From Gnetum montanum (taxonomy: Eukaryota > Streptophyta > Gnetopsida > Gnetales > Gnetaceae): a stretch of DNA of 64,000 nucleotides. Positions 1-12,114 of this stretch are shown here, in pieces. Within the stretch, counting starts at the first letter, position 1; the number at the start of each line of letters is the position of its first letter. Both the position numbers and the translations under genes were made by a program. Under the pieces are notes generated by a model. The model was not told the origin of the DNA, made no database searches, and worked only from the letters and a program-made list of their open reading frames with translations. The stretch is from NCBI GenBank assembly GCA_015680685.1, contig MNCI01003683.1, positions 18,227 to 82,226 on the forward strand, in the 5' to 3' direction.

Positions 1-815
1 GCCTTCGGACTCTTTGAATGTGGGTTTGTCAGGGCATTAAGGGCATGAGCCTGCTTTGGGGAGGACCCACTGACATTCCTATTTGGAGCCTTAGTTAAAT
101 TCTTTTCCTTAACATTTTGTAATTAATTTTATTTTTGTTCATTTCCATCTTGACATCCACTTCATCGATGCCATAGTTGTCCCTTTTTATCTATCTTTCT
201 TACTCCTTTTCTTTCTCCATTCTAATGCTACTGGAGGTTCGCGATTAGTCATGGGGGTACAGGGCCTAATTTTTTCAATTTTCTCCCTACCCCAAAATTT
301 TTTGATTCTCTTCCTAACCCCTACACCTTTGGTAGTCATCAGTCACATATTCCCAAATCCATATCAGCCATACCACAACCTAGCCAATGAGTTTACATTG
401 AAGCAAGGTATCAATTACATGATGATTCAATTACCCTTGCTAATATATGATTGTGTTGTNCAAATGGTGGACATGCAAACAACGGATTGGATCTAGAGCA
501 AGCACTTGGAATGGAGTAGCGTTGAAGGAGCTATGCAAGGAGCAAGATTGATGGCACGCTTACGGATGGACAACGAAGGCACAATCTTGGCGTTGGCAGT
601 AGCAACACTTCTTTCTCTCTTCCTTTCTCAGCTGCCAACAAAGGCCTGAGGTCATTGTAATAAGATGTTCACCCTTGTTGTCATGAATACCAATTTTGTC
701 AAGTCTTGTAATAATGATCCGTTCACATGTCATCCCATTAGTTCCATTTCCCTCAATAATTCCATACCTACCTGATGTTATTGTAAGGAACTCGAGGACG
801 AGTTTTCATTTAGTC
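1..815 (+). other. Element A: 3' internal region
   Basis: This stretch is the part of an LTR retrotransposon that lies just upstream of its 3' LTR; the rest of element A is off the left edge. It aligns by eye with about 8133-8951 of element B, sharing the 'actctttgaatgtgg' start and the 'ggggaggacccactgacatt' block. Around 460-620 a decayed reading frame is shared with B (residues like TTDWI, SKHLEW, AMQGAR), so it may be the tail of an old 3' ORF. One ambiguous base (n) is at 460. I see no intact gene. Confidence 0.75.
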
Positions 816-824
816 ATGGGGGTA
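816..824 (+). promoter_or_regulatory. Polypurine tract of element A
   Basis: The purine-rich ATGGGGGTA abuts the TGATGAG start of the LTR. This is the expected plus-strand priming site of reverse transcription. The same motif precedes the 3' LTRs of B, C, D and G and, as reverse complement, of E, F and I. Confidence 0.8.
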
Positions 825-1709
825 TGATGAGACACGATATCGCGGTCTGCTACCAAATCTATAAATAAGAGGCAGTACTCCCCTCATTTCCCATCCTAGG
901 CTAGAAGTAGCAAAGCTCTGGCAGATTGATCACCCCAGAGATAGAATATTTTCCATGTGCCCATAGTAGGAGTCCCCCAAGTGAATGGTTCTTTATTCGA
1001 GCAACATTGTACCTGAACGCAAGTTGTGTATGGAAATAAAAACAAGCTTTTTGGATAAACCTTGCAGTACATGGATAGGTTTTATACATGTTATTTCTTA
1101 CCTGTTGTTAGCGCGACATGAGTACGACTTGGTTACGAGCATTGACGAATGTGTACGGCTAACCAAGGAATAAACTAATCATCGCAATTAGATTCTCTCC
1201 CCCTTATCTCCTAGAATGTGGGACAAGTACGACTTGATTATGAGCATCTACAGATGTGTATGGCTAGTCAAGGAATCAGCTGCTCATCACACTTAGGCTA
1301 GTTAGGTGCCTTAGTATGACCACTGCAAGCACATGCATTACGTGTGGTGATCCCAGTAACGATTAGCATTTGGTAGCCATAGTTGCATAATTCAGGGTGT
1401 GTACGGAAAGTGGAAACGGATGCCAACGCTAGTTAATTTAGACTTAGGACCTTAGTTAGAGTTAGTTAGTTTCTCAACCCTTCACCTTTAGCATAGGAGA
1501 TAAAACCCAAAAAGACCAAGAAAATTATATACCTTAGACTTACTTAACCATACACCATGACAACAAGAAGTAAGTCTGGGAAGACAACAAATGATTAACC
1601 CCAAGTGTTCCATGGGGCATTTAGGTATTTAGTCTGTGGAGTTCGACTAGATCATGCGTGCTACGCTCATTTCGTATGGTTGAGTGTAGGGGTACCTTGT
1701 CACTCATCA
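825..1709 (+). repeat. 3' LTR of element A
   Basis: The repeat starts TGATGAG and ends CTCATCA, a perfect 7-bp terminal inversion, and follows a polypurine tract. A TATA box (tataaataa) is at 860-868. It is the same family as the LTRs of element B: the 'gatagaatattttccatgtg' block and the R/U5 half align closely. It carries one copy of the GATATC palindrome that B carries 4-6 times. The 5' LTR is outside the window, so the target duplication (ACTAT at 1710-1714 on this side) cannot be checked. Confidence 0.88.
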
Positions 1710-4700
1710 ACTATCTTAATAAAATCAGTTGTATGCATGCCAAAATCTCTAATTCTCTCACCTAAGGGATCATAACCATCATTATAAGCTATACATAAGG
1801 GAAAAGACACGAATTGTGAAGGGTCGTAAAAGAAGTTAACACTTTTGGACATTTTTCTTGAAATTTTTCTAACTCTTCAAACAAATAACCTATGAACATA
1901 ATTGAAATAGGGTCATGAGTAAGGTATAAGCCTATTGATGATAAATGAAAAACACCTTCGTAATAAAAAAATCCTTGATTGATTGTAGATGGCCTTGAAA
2001 AGACAAGAACAATAAGAATCTTCGTAGGGTGCAAGAAAATTCTTGAGAGGGGGTAGAGTCCAACCAAAGGAACATGGCCTACTAGCCAAGCATGAAGAAT
2101 AGGATGCCTAGTCATTTAGCATTCATCAAGAGTCTCCTACTATAGGGAAGTTAGTCCACGTAGAGGTTATAGATGCACAAGCTCAAGTGCAAGGACACTG
2201 CCTCATGTTGTCCAAATAATGCCTCCAATCCATGTTGGAGCAATCCATGTTGACCATGATCATCATGGAAATGAAATTTGGAACATTCATGGCATTTGTT
2301 GCTAAGGTCATTAGAACTTAGCATCAAGCATTGCCTCTATGACACATCCTCTCTAAAAGTGAGAAATGGTACCTTGATGAGATGTACCAATTCTGACATA
2401 ATAAAAAAGAAGGCACCACCATCAACATCGGTAGAGTCTCTATTTCATTTTCAATCAAGGCTATTTTAGCAGCTCTAAACATACCAATTGTGGGGGCCAA
2501 GGTAGCACATATATCCACAAAGTCTAACATAGAAACCAGAAAGCTGTGGCTGAAGTAGGCATATGAAAAATGAAAGAAAATATTCAATGAGCTGATTCTA
2601 GAAGAGAGGATTTATTTCAAAATCAACACATACTATCTCTTCCCCACTAAAGGGCTGAATAGAATATCAACCTATATAGCTATAGGAAGTGAAATCTTGA
2701 TGGAAAAATACATTGTTAACCTTGCCTAATTGTACTTCATGAAGATTCATAGGTGGTTCAAGGAAAGAAAGTGAGGAAGTCGACACTTCATTTCCTTGCT
2801 TAATTAGAAAGTTATGCAAGCATGCTAGAATCCTAGGTTACACCAATGAAATTCCTAGGAGGGCCCAAAATGCTTCTTTCTATGAGTTCCTCAAACTAGT
2901 GGCACTAAGAAAAGACCTTGGTAATGAACAAGAATAAGAACTAGAGAAGGAGCCAAAGTAAGAACTAGAACAATGGCAAGAGTCACAAGTTCCACTGACA
3001 CTACCGTAAGATTATAGGCTCACAATGAGCCATCTATAGTGAATTACTAAAACTCTTAGTTGGGAAAGTACGAATGAACCTAACTTCTTTTGAGTCATAA
3101 ATGATGTTGATAGGATAGATATCTTTGCAATTAGGAGGAGGAGCCTAGTGGTCACAATAGATCTTTGAAAATGACATATCTTTTCAAGTTGTGCTTGAAA
3201 TGAGAGAAGGTGCCATAGTCATGATCATGCATCACCAAGATGTGGTAGGCATGGTAGAAGTTATCATAGATCACATTAAAGAATATTTTAATGTACGTAT
3301 TGTGCCCTTAGTGAACTTGATCAAAACTAAAGATGCACAAATGTTAGTTGGACTTTTGATGACTCTTGTGGCCCATGAGGATGTGCTTGGTAGATTGTTA
3401 TAGACTAGACAAATTATGATAACTCTTTTTGACATTCCTAGTGATGTCACTGTAGTACAATCTGACCTCATTACCATAAAAGAAAAACTAGTCTTGGTAG
3501 AGCATGTAGAAGTAGAGGTGCATAGATTGCAACAAGAGCTCATCGCCTAGAGAGCTAAAAGAAGGAACCCTTTCCAATTCATGGTGCCTAATTAGTTAGA
3601 GAAATTTTGAATAGAGTAGCTAGGTCAATTGATTGAAAAAAATAAATTTTTTAAATAAGAAAGGAAGAAAGTAGTCTAGAATGCCTTAACCATCGAAGCC
3701 CAAGCATATGCCCATGCAAAGGCATTGACAGCTGCACAAGAGGAAAATAAGTAGCTTGTTGTTGATAATGAAAGGTTGACCATTGTTGAGAAACAAAAAA
3801 TTTTTTTTTAAAAGAAAGTATCTACTATTTGAGAAAGTAATTGATGAGGATCAACTAGGATATAAGTAGATTGACCAGAGAGAATTGAACCCTCTCAATG
3901 GAGAAGGTATGCGCAATATGTCAAAAGTTTACAATTGAGATAAGCATGTGGTAGAATGAGGCCAATAAGTATGAAAAGATAAAAGAGAAATTTAGGGACT
4001 AGTTCAATGTGTATAAACAAATTAATGAAAAAGATATCTAGATGGCAAAGGCTTGCATCATTTCCATGTCAGTGCAGAATCCTGATTGGCTACCTATCTT
4101 GGATGGCTCTACCCTAGTCCACTAAGCGTTAGTGAAGAATAAAAACCTATAGATTGAAGATTTGAAAAAGTATAGTGTTAGCTAACCTTTACTATGCTAA
4201 GCTTGCCATGTTAATAGTAGGTTGGCCCAAACATAAATTGGAATAGCAAGTAGCATCCACCTATGCTTTATATAAGAAAGAGTTTGTAGATAGGAAAAAT
4301 GTTCTACAAAACCTCCATATGCAAACTCAAAATTAGAAAAACTTAAGACTCACTACCATGGGCAAAGAGATGTAGCTTAAGACCTAGCCAAGAGATTAAT
4401 AGATTATCATGAATTAAGAGAAAAGGCTAAAGATTTTAAGGAGGAATGGAGGTAGTTTGTAGTGTGGTATGTGAAAGTAAATTAGATGTTCCCACAACTG
4501 CCATGTTTGTGGGATGTATCAGTTTCAACAGACATTGGATCATCAACTTGAACGTTACATGATTCAAGAATAGAGGAAGAGAAGTTTTAGGTGCTCCTAA
4601 ATCACTAAAAATTCTAGAAGCCTAAACCAATGGAAGAGCCATTTCCTCTAGGAACTACATGAACTTCCCTAATTTTGTATTTTTGTCATGTTGTGTCCAT

Positions 4701-4840
4701 TTTTGTAAAACACCACTGCAACATGGAAGAGTCAATTTGTGTGTTTATTTAAGTTAGTTAATAATCCCATACCTTCCCAATATTTTGTAGAGAACTTGTT
4801 CCTCATTTTTTTTAACTCGAGGACAAGTTTTTATTCAATT
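1710..4840 (+). pseudogene. Element D internal region with decayed 3' ORF
   Basis: About 3.1 kb upstream of the polypurine tract and LTR of element D. No gag or pol motif is visible. Short open pieces in shifting frames remain, the clearest at 2782-2930, where FPCLIRKLCKHARILGY can be read. Element E has a matching piece (PFPCLIKKIYQRGG) in the same place relative to its 3' LTR, so this is the shared 3' ORF downstream of pol. Many stops are TAG at likely CAG positions. The motif resembles the 'putative plant transposon protein' domain found in Athila/Tat-type elements; that assignment is from memory and weak. Element A sits between this region and whatever lies to the left. Confidence 0.6.
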
Positions 4841-4849
4841 GTAGGGGTA
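4841..4849 (+). promoter_or_regulatory. Polypurine tract of element D
   Basis: GTAGGGGTA directly precedes the TGATGAG LTR start. The upstream text (ctcgaggacaagtttttatt) matches that before the LTRs of elements A and C. Confidence 0.7.
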
Positions 4850-5292
4850 TGATGAGTCTTGTTTTATAGGGCTCTAATATTGAAACTACCTTATTAGGTA
4901 TTTGATATGAAGTTAAAACCTTCAATGTCCATGCTAGCCTATAAATACAATACTTGGGTTCTCGGTTGGGATATAGATTCATATAGATTTTAGAAGTAGT
5001 TATAGAAAAGTTTTGTTAGTTTGTTTCTTGTGCATGCCCATAGTATGATGTTAAGTGATTATATGACATCCTTGTTTGAGTGTAACATACTTAGAAAAGT
5101 TACATGTTTGGCAATAAAGATCAAGATTACTTCCATCATTGCTAGATCCACTTAGTTTCATTATTATTTTTAATTACTTAAATGCTTTTTTTCCTTAGTT
5201 AATGGTTATCAATTACTTATTTTTATTATTTCTATCATAAAGAAAAATAAGTATGACTAATCAAAAGTGCTTAAGGATAATTAATTGGTAAC
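4850..5292 (+). repeat. LTR of element D, left part (split by B)
   Basis: Starts TGATGAG after a polypurine tract and has a TATA box near 4940. It runs to the GTAAC target site of element B and resumes at 9939. The U3 half is unlike that of any other LTR here, whereas the half beyond the insertion resembles the C-family R/U5. Joined length is about 847 bp. Confidence 0.82.
5288..5292 (+). repeat. Target site duplication of B (left), GTAAC
   Basis: The five bases before the B 5' LTR are GTAAC, identical to those after its 3' LTR at 9934-9938. Confidence 0.92.
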
Positions 5293-6251
5293 TGATGGGA
5301 CGCGATATCGCATGGCCCGTGATATTGCATCTTCCCTTGTGATATCGCGTACGCGATATCACGGTGTGCCATCATATCTATAAATAAGAGGCGGCTCTCC
5401 CTTGTTTGAGAATAATAGGCTAGACAGTAGGGAAACTATGGCAAATTGATCACTCTAGAGATAGAATATTTTCCATGTGCCCGTAGTAGGAGTCCCAAAG
5501 TGAACGGATCTTTATTTGAGCAAACATTGTACCTAAACACAAGTTTGTGTACGGTAATAAAGATGAGCTTTTCAGATAAACCTTGCAGTGCATGGAATAG
5601 GATTTTATTATTGTTATTTATTACATGTTATTTATTAATTTTTGTTTAATGCAGAATGAGTACGACTTGATTACGAGCATCTAAGTGTGACTACTTGGTA
5701 ACCTAGTGGCGTACCTAGGATCTATGCTTGGTAATCCCTGTGGTAGTCCTACACTTGGATGTGTATAGATAATCAAGGAATGGATGCTCATTGTACTTAG
5801 GCTAGATTATATTCTCTCAACCCTTTCCTCCTAGTTAAGTGTCTTAGTACGACCACTTCAAGCACGTGCATTACGCGTGGTGATCCTAGCAATGATTAGC
5901 GTTTGGTAGTCATGGTTGCATCGGTTCAGGGTGTGTATGGTAAGTGGAAACAGATGCTGATGCTAGGTTAATTTAGACTTAGTTCATTAGTTAGAGTTAG
6001 GAATTAGTTTCTCAACCCTTCACCTTGTTAGCATAGGAGACATAAAATAGAAAAGACTATAAAAATCATATACCTAGGACTTACTTAACCATACACCATG
6101 CCGACTACAAGTAAGTCTGGGAAGACAACGAATGATTAACCCTAAGGGTTTCATGGGGCGTGTAGGCACTTAGTTTGTGGAGTTCAACCGGATTGCGCAT
6201 GCTACACTTGTATTCATATGGTTGAGTGTAGGGGTATCTCGCCACTCATCA
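5293..6251 (+). repeat. 5' LTR of element B
   Basis: TGATGGG start and CTCATCA end, 959 bp. It has a TATA motif (tataaataagagg) near 5380 and matches the 3' LTR at 8961-9933 along its length, with scattered transitions and a length difference near the start. TG...CA ends and the flanking duplication fix both borders. Confidence 0.92.
5301..5363. repeat. GATATC palindrome array in B 5' LTR
   Basis: Four imperfect copies of a roughly 10-bp self-complementary unit (GCGATATCGC and variants with GTGATATTGC or GCGATATCAC) lie between the LTR start and the TATA box. The 3' LTR of the same element has six. Confidence 0.85.
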
Positions 6252-6252
6252 T

Positions 6253-6270
6253 TGGCATCGTTGCCCTAAG
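6253..6270 (+). promoter_or_regulatory. Primer binding site (tRNA-Asp type), element B
   Basis: TGGCATCGTTGCC follows the 5' LTR. It differs only by transitions from TGGCGCCGTTGCC, the complement of the 3' end of plant tRNA-Asp(GTC), the usual primer in Athila/Tat-type elements. Confidence 0.75.
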
Positions 6271-6792
6271 GCTCTTCTTGACTCAGGTTCCGGAGTCAAC
6301 CTAATTTCACGAGAGAGGTATCAAGCCCGGAACCTACCCCAACTTAAGAAGAGCAACATCCAACTAGAGCTAGTAGACCATTCCATCACCATTCCCTTGG
6401 GAATGGTGGAGGACATTATTACCACTGTGTGTGGTTGGTCCTACCTAGTTGATTTCCTAGTGATTGAAATCAAAAACAACGAAGGGGGCTTCCCAATTAT
6501 AATGGGAAGGCCATGGCTAAGTACAATAGATGCGTACCTAGGGATCCGTGATCTTTCCTTGCAGATATCTAAGATAAACATTTATGGAAATATTGAGAAG
6601 AAGAAAGTTCCATGCATCACATACAGTGACACAGAGGGTGATGACATGGAAGAGTTTTCAACATTGCTTCCATGTGATCAGTATGCCCAAGAAATACAAA
6701 TTCAAAGGTGCTTGTATGTATCAACCACACTAGTAGTAGACACCCTGTGGTTGATAGCTACTAGCAAGAGTAAACTAATATGCACGGAATGA
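6271..6792 (+). pseudogene. Retropepsin (protease) remnant of element B
   Basis: Aspartic protease domain that in an intact element would cut the Gag-Pol polyprotein. One open frame runs from GCT at 6271 to TGA at 6790. The active-site motif LLDSGSGVNLIS is at 6274-6309 (Asp at 6280) and the flap/C-terminal motif IIMGRPWLST near 6500-6530. No start codon belongs to it: it begins right after the primer site, so the gag part has been deleted. The rest of pol is missing too. Element E has the homologous domain on the minus strand at 37872-38260. With an uninterrupted frame this is the best preserved protease in the window. Confidence 0.82.
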
Positions 6793-7005
6793 ACTGAGGA
6801 AACTCATGCTAACAACGAAGGCATAGAACATTGAAATATGAGCGTTGCCAACTTCCAACGCTCAACCTAAGAACATCAGTTGGGAGAAGTTGGGCACTTC
6901 TACGAAATTCAAACAAACACTCATTATTGAGAATCTCTCCCTTACAATTCAGTCATAGGAGAGATGACCACCTATGCTGATCATTAGAGGTCCTCAGTTC
7001 TTTTT

Positions 7006-7150
7006 GGTTTTTGTTTTACATATTTTTTTTTACACATTTTTGTTTTACACATTTTTGTTTTACACATTTTTGTCTTACAATTTTTTGTTTTACAAATATC
7101 TTTAACTCTTCTTATTTTTGTTTTACAAATTTCTTTAACTTTTCTTATTT
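7006..7150 (+). repeat. T-rich tandem repeat (about 16-bp unit)
   Basis: Several imperfect copies of TTTTTGTTTTACACA-like units. An A-rich counterpart (aaaacaaaaatgtgtaaaac) sits at the same place in element E near 34540-34580, so the repeat is part of the family spacer. Confidence 0.7.
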
Positions 7151-7186
7151 TTGTTTTATGACATCGTTATATTTTTTCATTTTTTA

Positions 7187-7206
7187 TGTGTGTGTGTGTG
7201 TGTGTG
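7187..7206 (+). repeat. (TG)10 microsatellite
   Basis: Twenty bases of perfect TG dinucleotide repeat within the element B spacer. Confidence 0.95.
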
Positions 7207-8951
7207 TTCCACCGTGTAAGTTCGTCACCCAATAAGTGTTCTTCCCGATGGTATGAACTATTTTTCATTGATTGCTAATGTTTGGTTTTTACCTTTAAGT
7301 CATGATGTTGATACTAAGGTATGTTCTTTTGATATGATAGGCAATGAGTTCACTTCAGCCATCCATCCACAAGTTCTATGGTCTCTCTTGGCTTGGAAAT
7401 GTATAGTCTCTTTCTTAATAAGAACTTTAACGAACTGGTGACTGGGAACTTCTCAAACTAAGGAAGGACTCAAGGTTAGAAAAGAGTGTGTCTTCAAGGG
7501 AACTTGATGCTTTTGTGTTGGCCATTCTCTTGGGTGCTTGGATGTTTTTATTCTTGAGTTTTCTTCCTGTTCCGATGTTACCCTATTATCGGAAGTTGAG
7601 ACAATAAAAATAAGAAGTCTTTGCATGGAGTGGTTCTCATGCATAAAAACACAAAAAAAAAGAGAAAAGAAAAAGAAAAAGTGAGAATTCAAAGCACACC
7701 CCTTAGATGAAATAAACTTAGGCTACAACACTGGTTATGGAACTAAAAATGTTCCCTCTAACTAAGGCCCTTCTCGCTTCCCATTCTCTCCTTCTTTATT
7801 TCGTTGGCATGGTGGTGGCCCCTGGAGGAAGCATACTTGTCATTCAAGTGGATGGTTTGCTTGAATTCATTGATGCGAAGTCACTGGATGTGGTTGGTTT
7901 GAGGCTGGAGGTGGAATGAGATTTGCCAAGTCACATTAATCATAAAACACACAAGGGGCTATACACCACCTTGTTCTTGAGACTCCATTCCATTTTCTTC
8001 TCTCCATCCTTCTCTCCATTCTTCACCTCATTGCCAGTTGTATCATTAGTATATATTTTGGTTGATGCATTGTTTTCTTTTAGGTAAATTTTTGTGGTTA
8101 AAACTTTAACTCTTGTTCCAAAGGAAATTCCCAGAGCCTACGGACTCTTTGAATGTGGATTTTTCAAGGCATTAAAGGCATGGGCCTACTTTGGGGAGGA
8201 CCCACTGACATTCCTATTTGGTGCACCAGTTAAATTCTTCCCCTTAACATTTTTGCAATTAATTTTATCTTGTTCATTTCCATCGTAACATCCATTTCAT
8301 CGATGTCATAGTTGTCCCTTTTTATTTATCTTTCTTATTCATTTTCTTTCTCCATTATAATGTTATTGGAGGTTTGCAATTACTCATTGGGGTATGGGGC
8401 CTGATTTTTTTGATTTTCTCCTAGCCCTAATTTTTTTCAATTTTTTTCCTAACCCCTACACCTTCGGTAGTTATCATTAATATATCTCCAAAGCCATATG
8501 AATCATACCACAACCTAGCCAATGGACTTACACCAAAGCAAGGTATCAACTACATTGAAATTCATTTACCCTTGCGAATATAAAATTTTGTTGTGTGTGC
8601 AAATGGCGATCATGCAACAACAGATTGGATCTGGAGCAAACACTTGGAATGGAGAAGTGCTAAAGTAGCTATGCAAGGAGCAAGATCGATGATGGACTTA
8701 CTGATGTACAACGAAAGGTGCAATCTTGGCATTGGCAGTAGCAACACTTCTTTCTCTCTCTTTCTCAGCTGCCAACTAAGGCCTGATGTTAATGTAATAA
8801 GGTGTTCACCCTTGTTTTCTTGAATACTAGTGTTGTTGATTCTTGTAATGATGATCCATTCACATGTCATTCCATTAGTTCCATTGAGTCAATAATCCCA
8901 TACCTTCCCGATATTATTGTAATGAACTTGAGGATTAGCTTTTATTTAGTA

Positions 8952-8960
8952 ATGGGGGTA
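8952..8960 (+). promoter_or_regulatory. Polypurine tract of element B
   Basis: ATGGGGGTA immediately before the TGATGGG start of the 3' LTR. Confidence 0.82.
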
Positions 8961-9933
8961 TGATGGGATGCGATATCGCATGGGCCATGATATCGTGTAT
9001 GCGATATCACATCCAACGCAATATTGCATCCCCTGCGATATCACGTACCCGATATCGTGGTGCACCGTCATATCTATAAATAAGAGACAGCTCTCCCTTG
9101 TTTGAGAATAATAGGCTAGACATTAGGGAAACTCTGGCATATTGATCACTCTAGAGATAGAATATTTTCCATGTGCCTACAGTAGGAGTCCCAAAGTGAA
9201 CGGATCTTTATTCGAGCAAACATTGTACCTAAAAACAAGTTTGTGTACGAAAATAAAGATGAGATTTTCGGATAAACCTTGCATTACATGGAATAGGATT
9301 TTATTATTGTTATTTATTACTTGTTGTTTAATGCGGAATGAGTACGACTTGATTACGAGCATCTAAGTGTGACTACTTGGTAACCTAGTGGCGTACCTAG
9401 GATCTACGCTTGGTAATCCTAGTGTTAGTCATGCACCTGGATGTGTACGGATAATCAAGGAACGGATGCTTATCACAATTAGGCTAGATTAGATTCTCTC
9501 AACCCTTTCCTCCTAGTTAAGTGCCTCAGTACAACCACTTTGAGAATGTGCGTTACGGGTGGTGATCCCAGCAACGATTAGCATTTGGTAGTCGTGGTTG
9601 CATCAGTTCAGGATGTGTACGGTAAGTGGGAACGGATGTTGATGCTAGGTTAATTTAGACTTAGTTCATTAGTTAGAGTTAGCAATTAGTTTCTCAACCC
9701 TTCACCTTGTTAGCATAGGAGACATAAAATAGAAAAGACTATAAAAATCATATACCTTGGACTTACTTAACCATAAACCGTGACAACTACAAGTAAGTCT
9801 GGAAAGACAACGAATGATTAACCCTAAGTGTTCCATGGGGCGTGTAGGCACTTAGTCTGTGGAGTGCAACCAGATCGTGCATGCTACACTTGTATTCGTA
9901 TGGTTGAGTGTAGGGGTATCTCGCCACTCATCA
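8961..9933 (+). repeat. 3' LTR of element B
   Basis: Matches the 5' LTR at 5293-6251 and ends CTCATCA next to the GTAAC duplication. At 973 bp it is longer than its partner. Six GATATC-type palindromes (8970-9060) stand before the TATA box, against four in the 5' copy. Confidence 0.92.
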
Positions 9934-9938
9934 GTAAC
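9934..9938 (+). repeat. Target site duplication of B (right), GTAAC
   Basis: Identical to 5288-5292. Removing one copy together with B rejoins the LTR of element D ('ggtaacccagtagtg'). Confidence 0.92.
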
Positions 9939-10342
9939 CCAGTAGTGTTATCGTTTGGTATGCCTAGTAATGGTATGCTTGGTAATTCCAATGGTATTTT
10001 CATGAAGTCCAAGGCATGTACAAAAGGTTAGGAATAGATACTCATCACAAGTAGCCAAGTTTAGACTTTACTTTCCATTGTTAATTAGTTTAAATTATTG
10101 ATTTCCTTATTATCATTAGGAGTAGCATAAGGCCAAAATAACATCAATTATGATCTCCCTCACTTTGGACTAAAGCATATGTGATAAAGCTACTACTAGT
10201 CCAAGTGGGAAGATAGCGAATTGTGATCAAAACATAATGATCTAAATACCATAACTTATCCTATCCACAAAATTCAATCAAATTGTGTGTGAATGCTTGT
10301 AATTTTTATGTTTGAGCATAGGGGATACCTTGCCATTCATCA
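9939..10342 (+). repeat. LTR of element D, right part
   Basis: Continues the LTR broken at 5292 and ends at TTCATCA. It aligns with about 12910-13315 of the element C 5' LTR ('attaggagtagcataa', 'gctactactagtccaagtgg'), so D and C share the R/U5 half while their U3 halves differ. Confidence 0.82.
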
Positions 10343-11119
10343 TTATTCAAAGATAATCTTTTATTTATAATATTGTCATCAATATTAATGAAACTAAAAC
10401 TAAACTAAGTTTTTATTGGACAAACATTACATTTGTATCATGAAAATTAAATATCAGCTCAAAAAATGGCCAACTAATACTAGATTTAACAAGAAAAAAT
10501 CATATAGATCTTTTGTTGTAATATCATATTTTTATCTCAAATGTTTAATTCAAGTACAATGAAAAAGCCATGCTATTCTTCAAGTTGGACATGTATACCC
10601 TCCATGTGTGTAGTGTTTTAATAATTTACATAAATCTTTCACTTTCTATTCTAAGATGATGTCAACTTAAATGTTGATGAAATTGTGACATCTCATTGGA
10701 CATATAGGTGATAGATAGGGGACTTTAAAGTTCAATCAATTACCTCTTATGCATTCCAAATAAAATTTCTTCTTTCCTACCAAATTTGACCATAACTTTA
10801 TTAGAACCCATTATCAAACAAACTTACGAATTCAATGAGATTTTCCAAGTCTTCAACCATTGTATTTATTAAATATACCATCTGTACTCTTTTGTATTTT
10901 TATGAATTACTTTAGAAAATTTGATCTATTCTATTTTTATTAATTTTTGAGTATAAGTAGTAAATTTACAAAGAGTTTCTTCTTTTAGACAAAATCATTG
11001 AATAAGATGTTTAAATTTTATCCTTTAATTCATGAAGGAAAATATTTTTTGTACTTTTTTAATCACCTTCGAATTTTTTGAACCAAGACTTAATTTCTAA
11101 GCTGGAAATTTAGAAGAAA

Positions 11120-11220
11120 TTTATTTATAAGATTGTCCATTGGAATAAAATCCATAACTTAGAGCTTTCAAGTTGAATGTCTTACCATTGAATTAACACC
11201 TCATTGTTAGTTCTTAGGAA
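11120..11220 (-). repeat. tRNA-derived SINE-like remnant 1
   Basis: On the minus strand, an A-box-like TAATTCAATGG (11185-11195) is followed about 32 nt later by a B-box-like GGATTTTATTCC (11142-11153). Both fit RNA polymerase III promoter boxes after G>A/C>T decay. The same arrangement, with the shared phrase 'gaaagct' between the boxes, recurs at 12115-12205. The A-rich tail and ends cannot be placed. Confidence 0.42.
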
Positions 11221-12114
11221 ATTTTTAAATAGTTTTCAAATAACTATTTATTTTTAATCACTCATATGAGATTAATATTTAGGTATGCTACAAAACCCTT
11301 ATGATGTGCAACCTTAATATTTTTCCATTATTTAGTCAACTTGACAAGTTTGTTGTGAGTAAGATCCTTTTTATCTAAATGTTAATCCTTGTTTATAATA
11401 TTATGTAAATTTTTTTAATTGTTTATAATCTTGTTTAATTTAATCTTATTATAAGTTTTTATTAAGTATATTTTCAATAAGCTAAATCATTATGAAAATT
11501 TTTATTATTATTATGAAAGGCTTTTAACTCTTTTCAAGAAGGTCAAAGATTATGTTCTAGGAGTTTCATTAGTGTTTATTAGGATGGAAGCAAAAAAGAA
11601 TCTTTAGTAGGGAAAATTATTTTATCTCATTAAATCAATTCTTCACTCTTCCAATTTATTATTTTTTCTATTCTTAAGTGCCAACTAATATTTACTAGAA
11701 AGGTTAGGATATCATTTTTTATAATTCATTAAAGCAAAAAGTGTTTTATATTTTATAAATGAAAAATTATTTGTAAATCTAGGAATAATGGGGGTTGCAT
11801 ATTTGGAAGACTAGCATGGATTAATTTCACTTGGTAAGTTATGAGCTTATGAAAGTCAAATTTCTTTATGGATATATCTCATTTCCTTCAATTCCAAAAA
11901 TTATAAATGCTAGTCTAACATAGAGGAATATGGAACTTATTAGACAATGTCTTTATTCATAAGTGTACATTACATAGAAAATAATTTTATGAAAGGTAAA
12001 GTTCTCTACTCAATAAATTTTACATCCCAAAAATCTAAAAAATATTTTATGGGGGATATTGGAACTCAAAATAATTATAATATAGGTACACTTGAATATA
12101 TATAGTCTAATTAA

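Larger units (their letters stand above)
6793..8951 (+). other. Element B post-pol spacer
   Basis: Non-coding region between the protease remnant and the polypurine tract. At 6951-6970 it has 'agtcataggagagatgacca', the decayed form of the tract that ends pol in E and G. T-rich tandem repeats and a TG microsatellite follow (7006-7206). From 8133 on it aligns with the start of the window (element A). A decayed frame near 8590-8800 (TTDWIWSKHLEW) is shared with A. No intact gene is seen. Confidence 0.7.
5293..9933 (+). mobile_element. Element B: non-autonomous Ty3/gypsy, protease-only
   Basis: A complete LTR-to-LTR insertion of 4.6 kb with a perfect 5-bp target duplication. LTRs are 5293-6251 and 8961-9933. 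The primer site is followed within a few bases by protease sequence. After the protease the sequence goes straight to the spacer that follows integrase in relatives. Gag, RT, RNase H and IN are all absent, so any movement must have used proteins from another element. It is inserted inside the LTR of element D. Confidence 0.9.

Noticed and set aside
251-496. 81-codon open frame near the left edge
   Set aside because: Lies in the element A spacer, includes an ambiguous base and is not open in element B.
1789-2115. 108-codon minus-strand open frame in element D
   Set aside because: The element is on the plus strand and no homologue of this frame was seen in E, G or I. Likely a shadow.
7011-7235. 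Hydrophobic 74-codon frame rich in Phe/Cys
   Set aside because: Produced by the T-rich tandem repeat and TG microsatellite, not a membrane protein gene.
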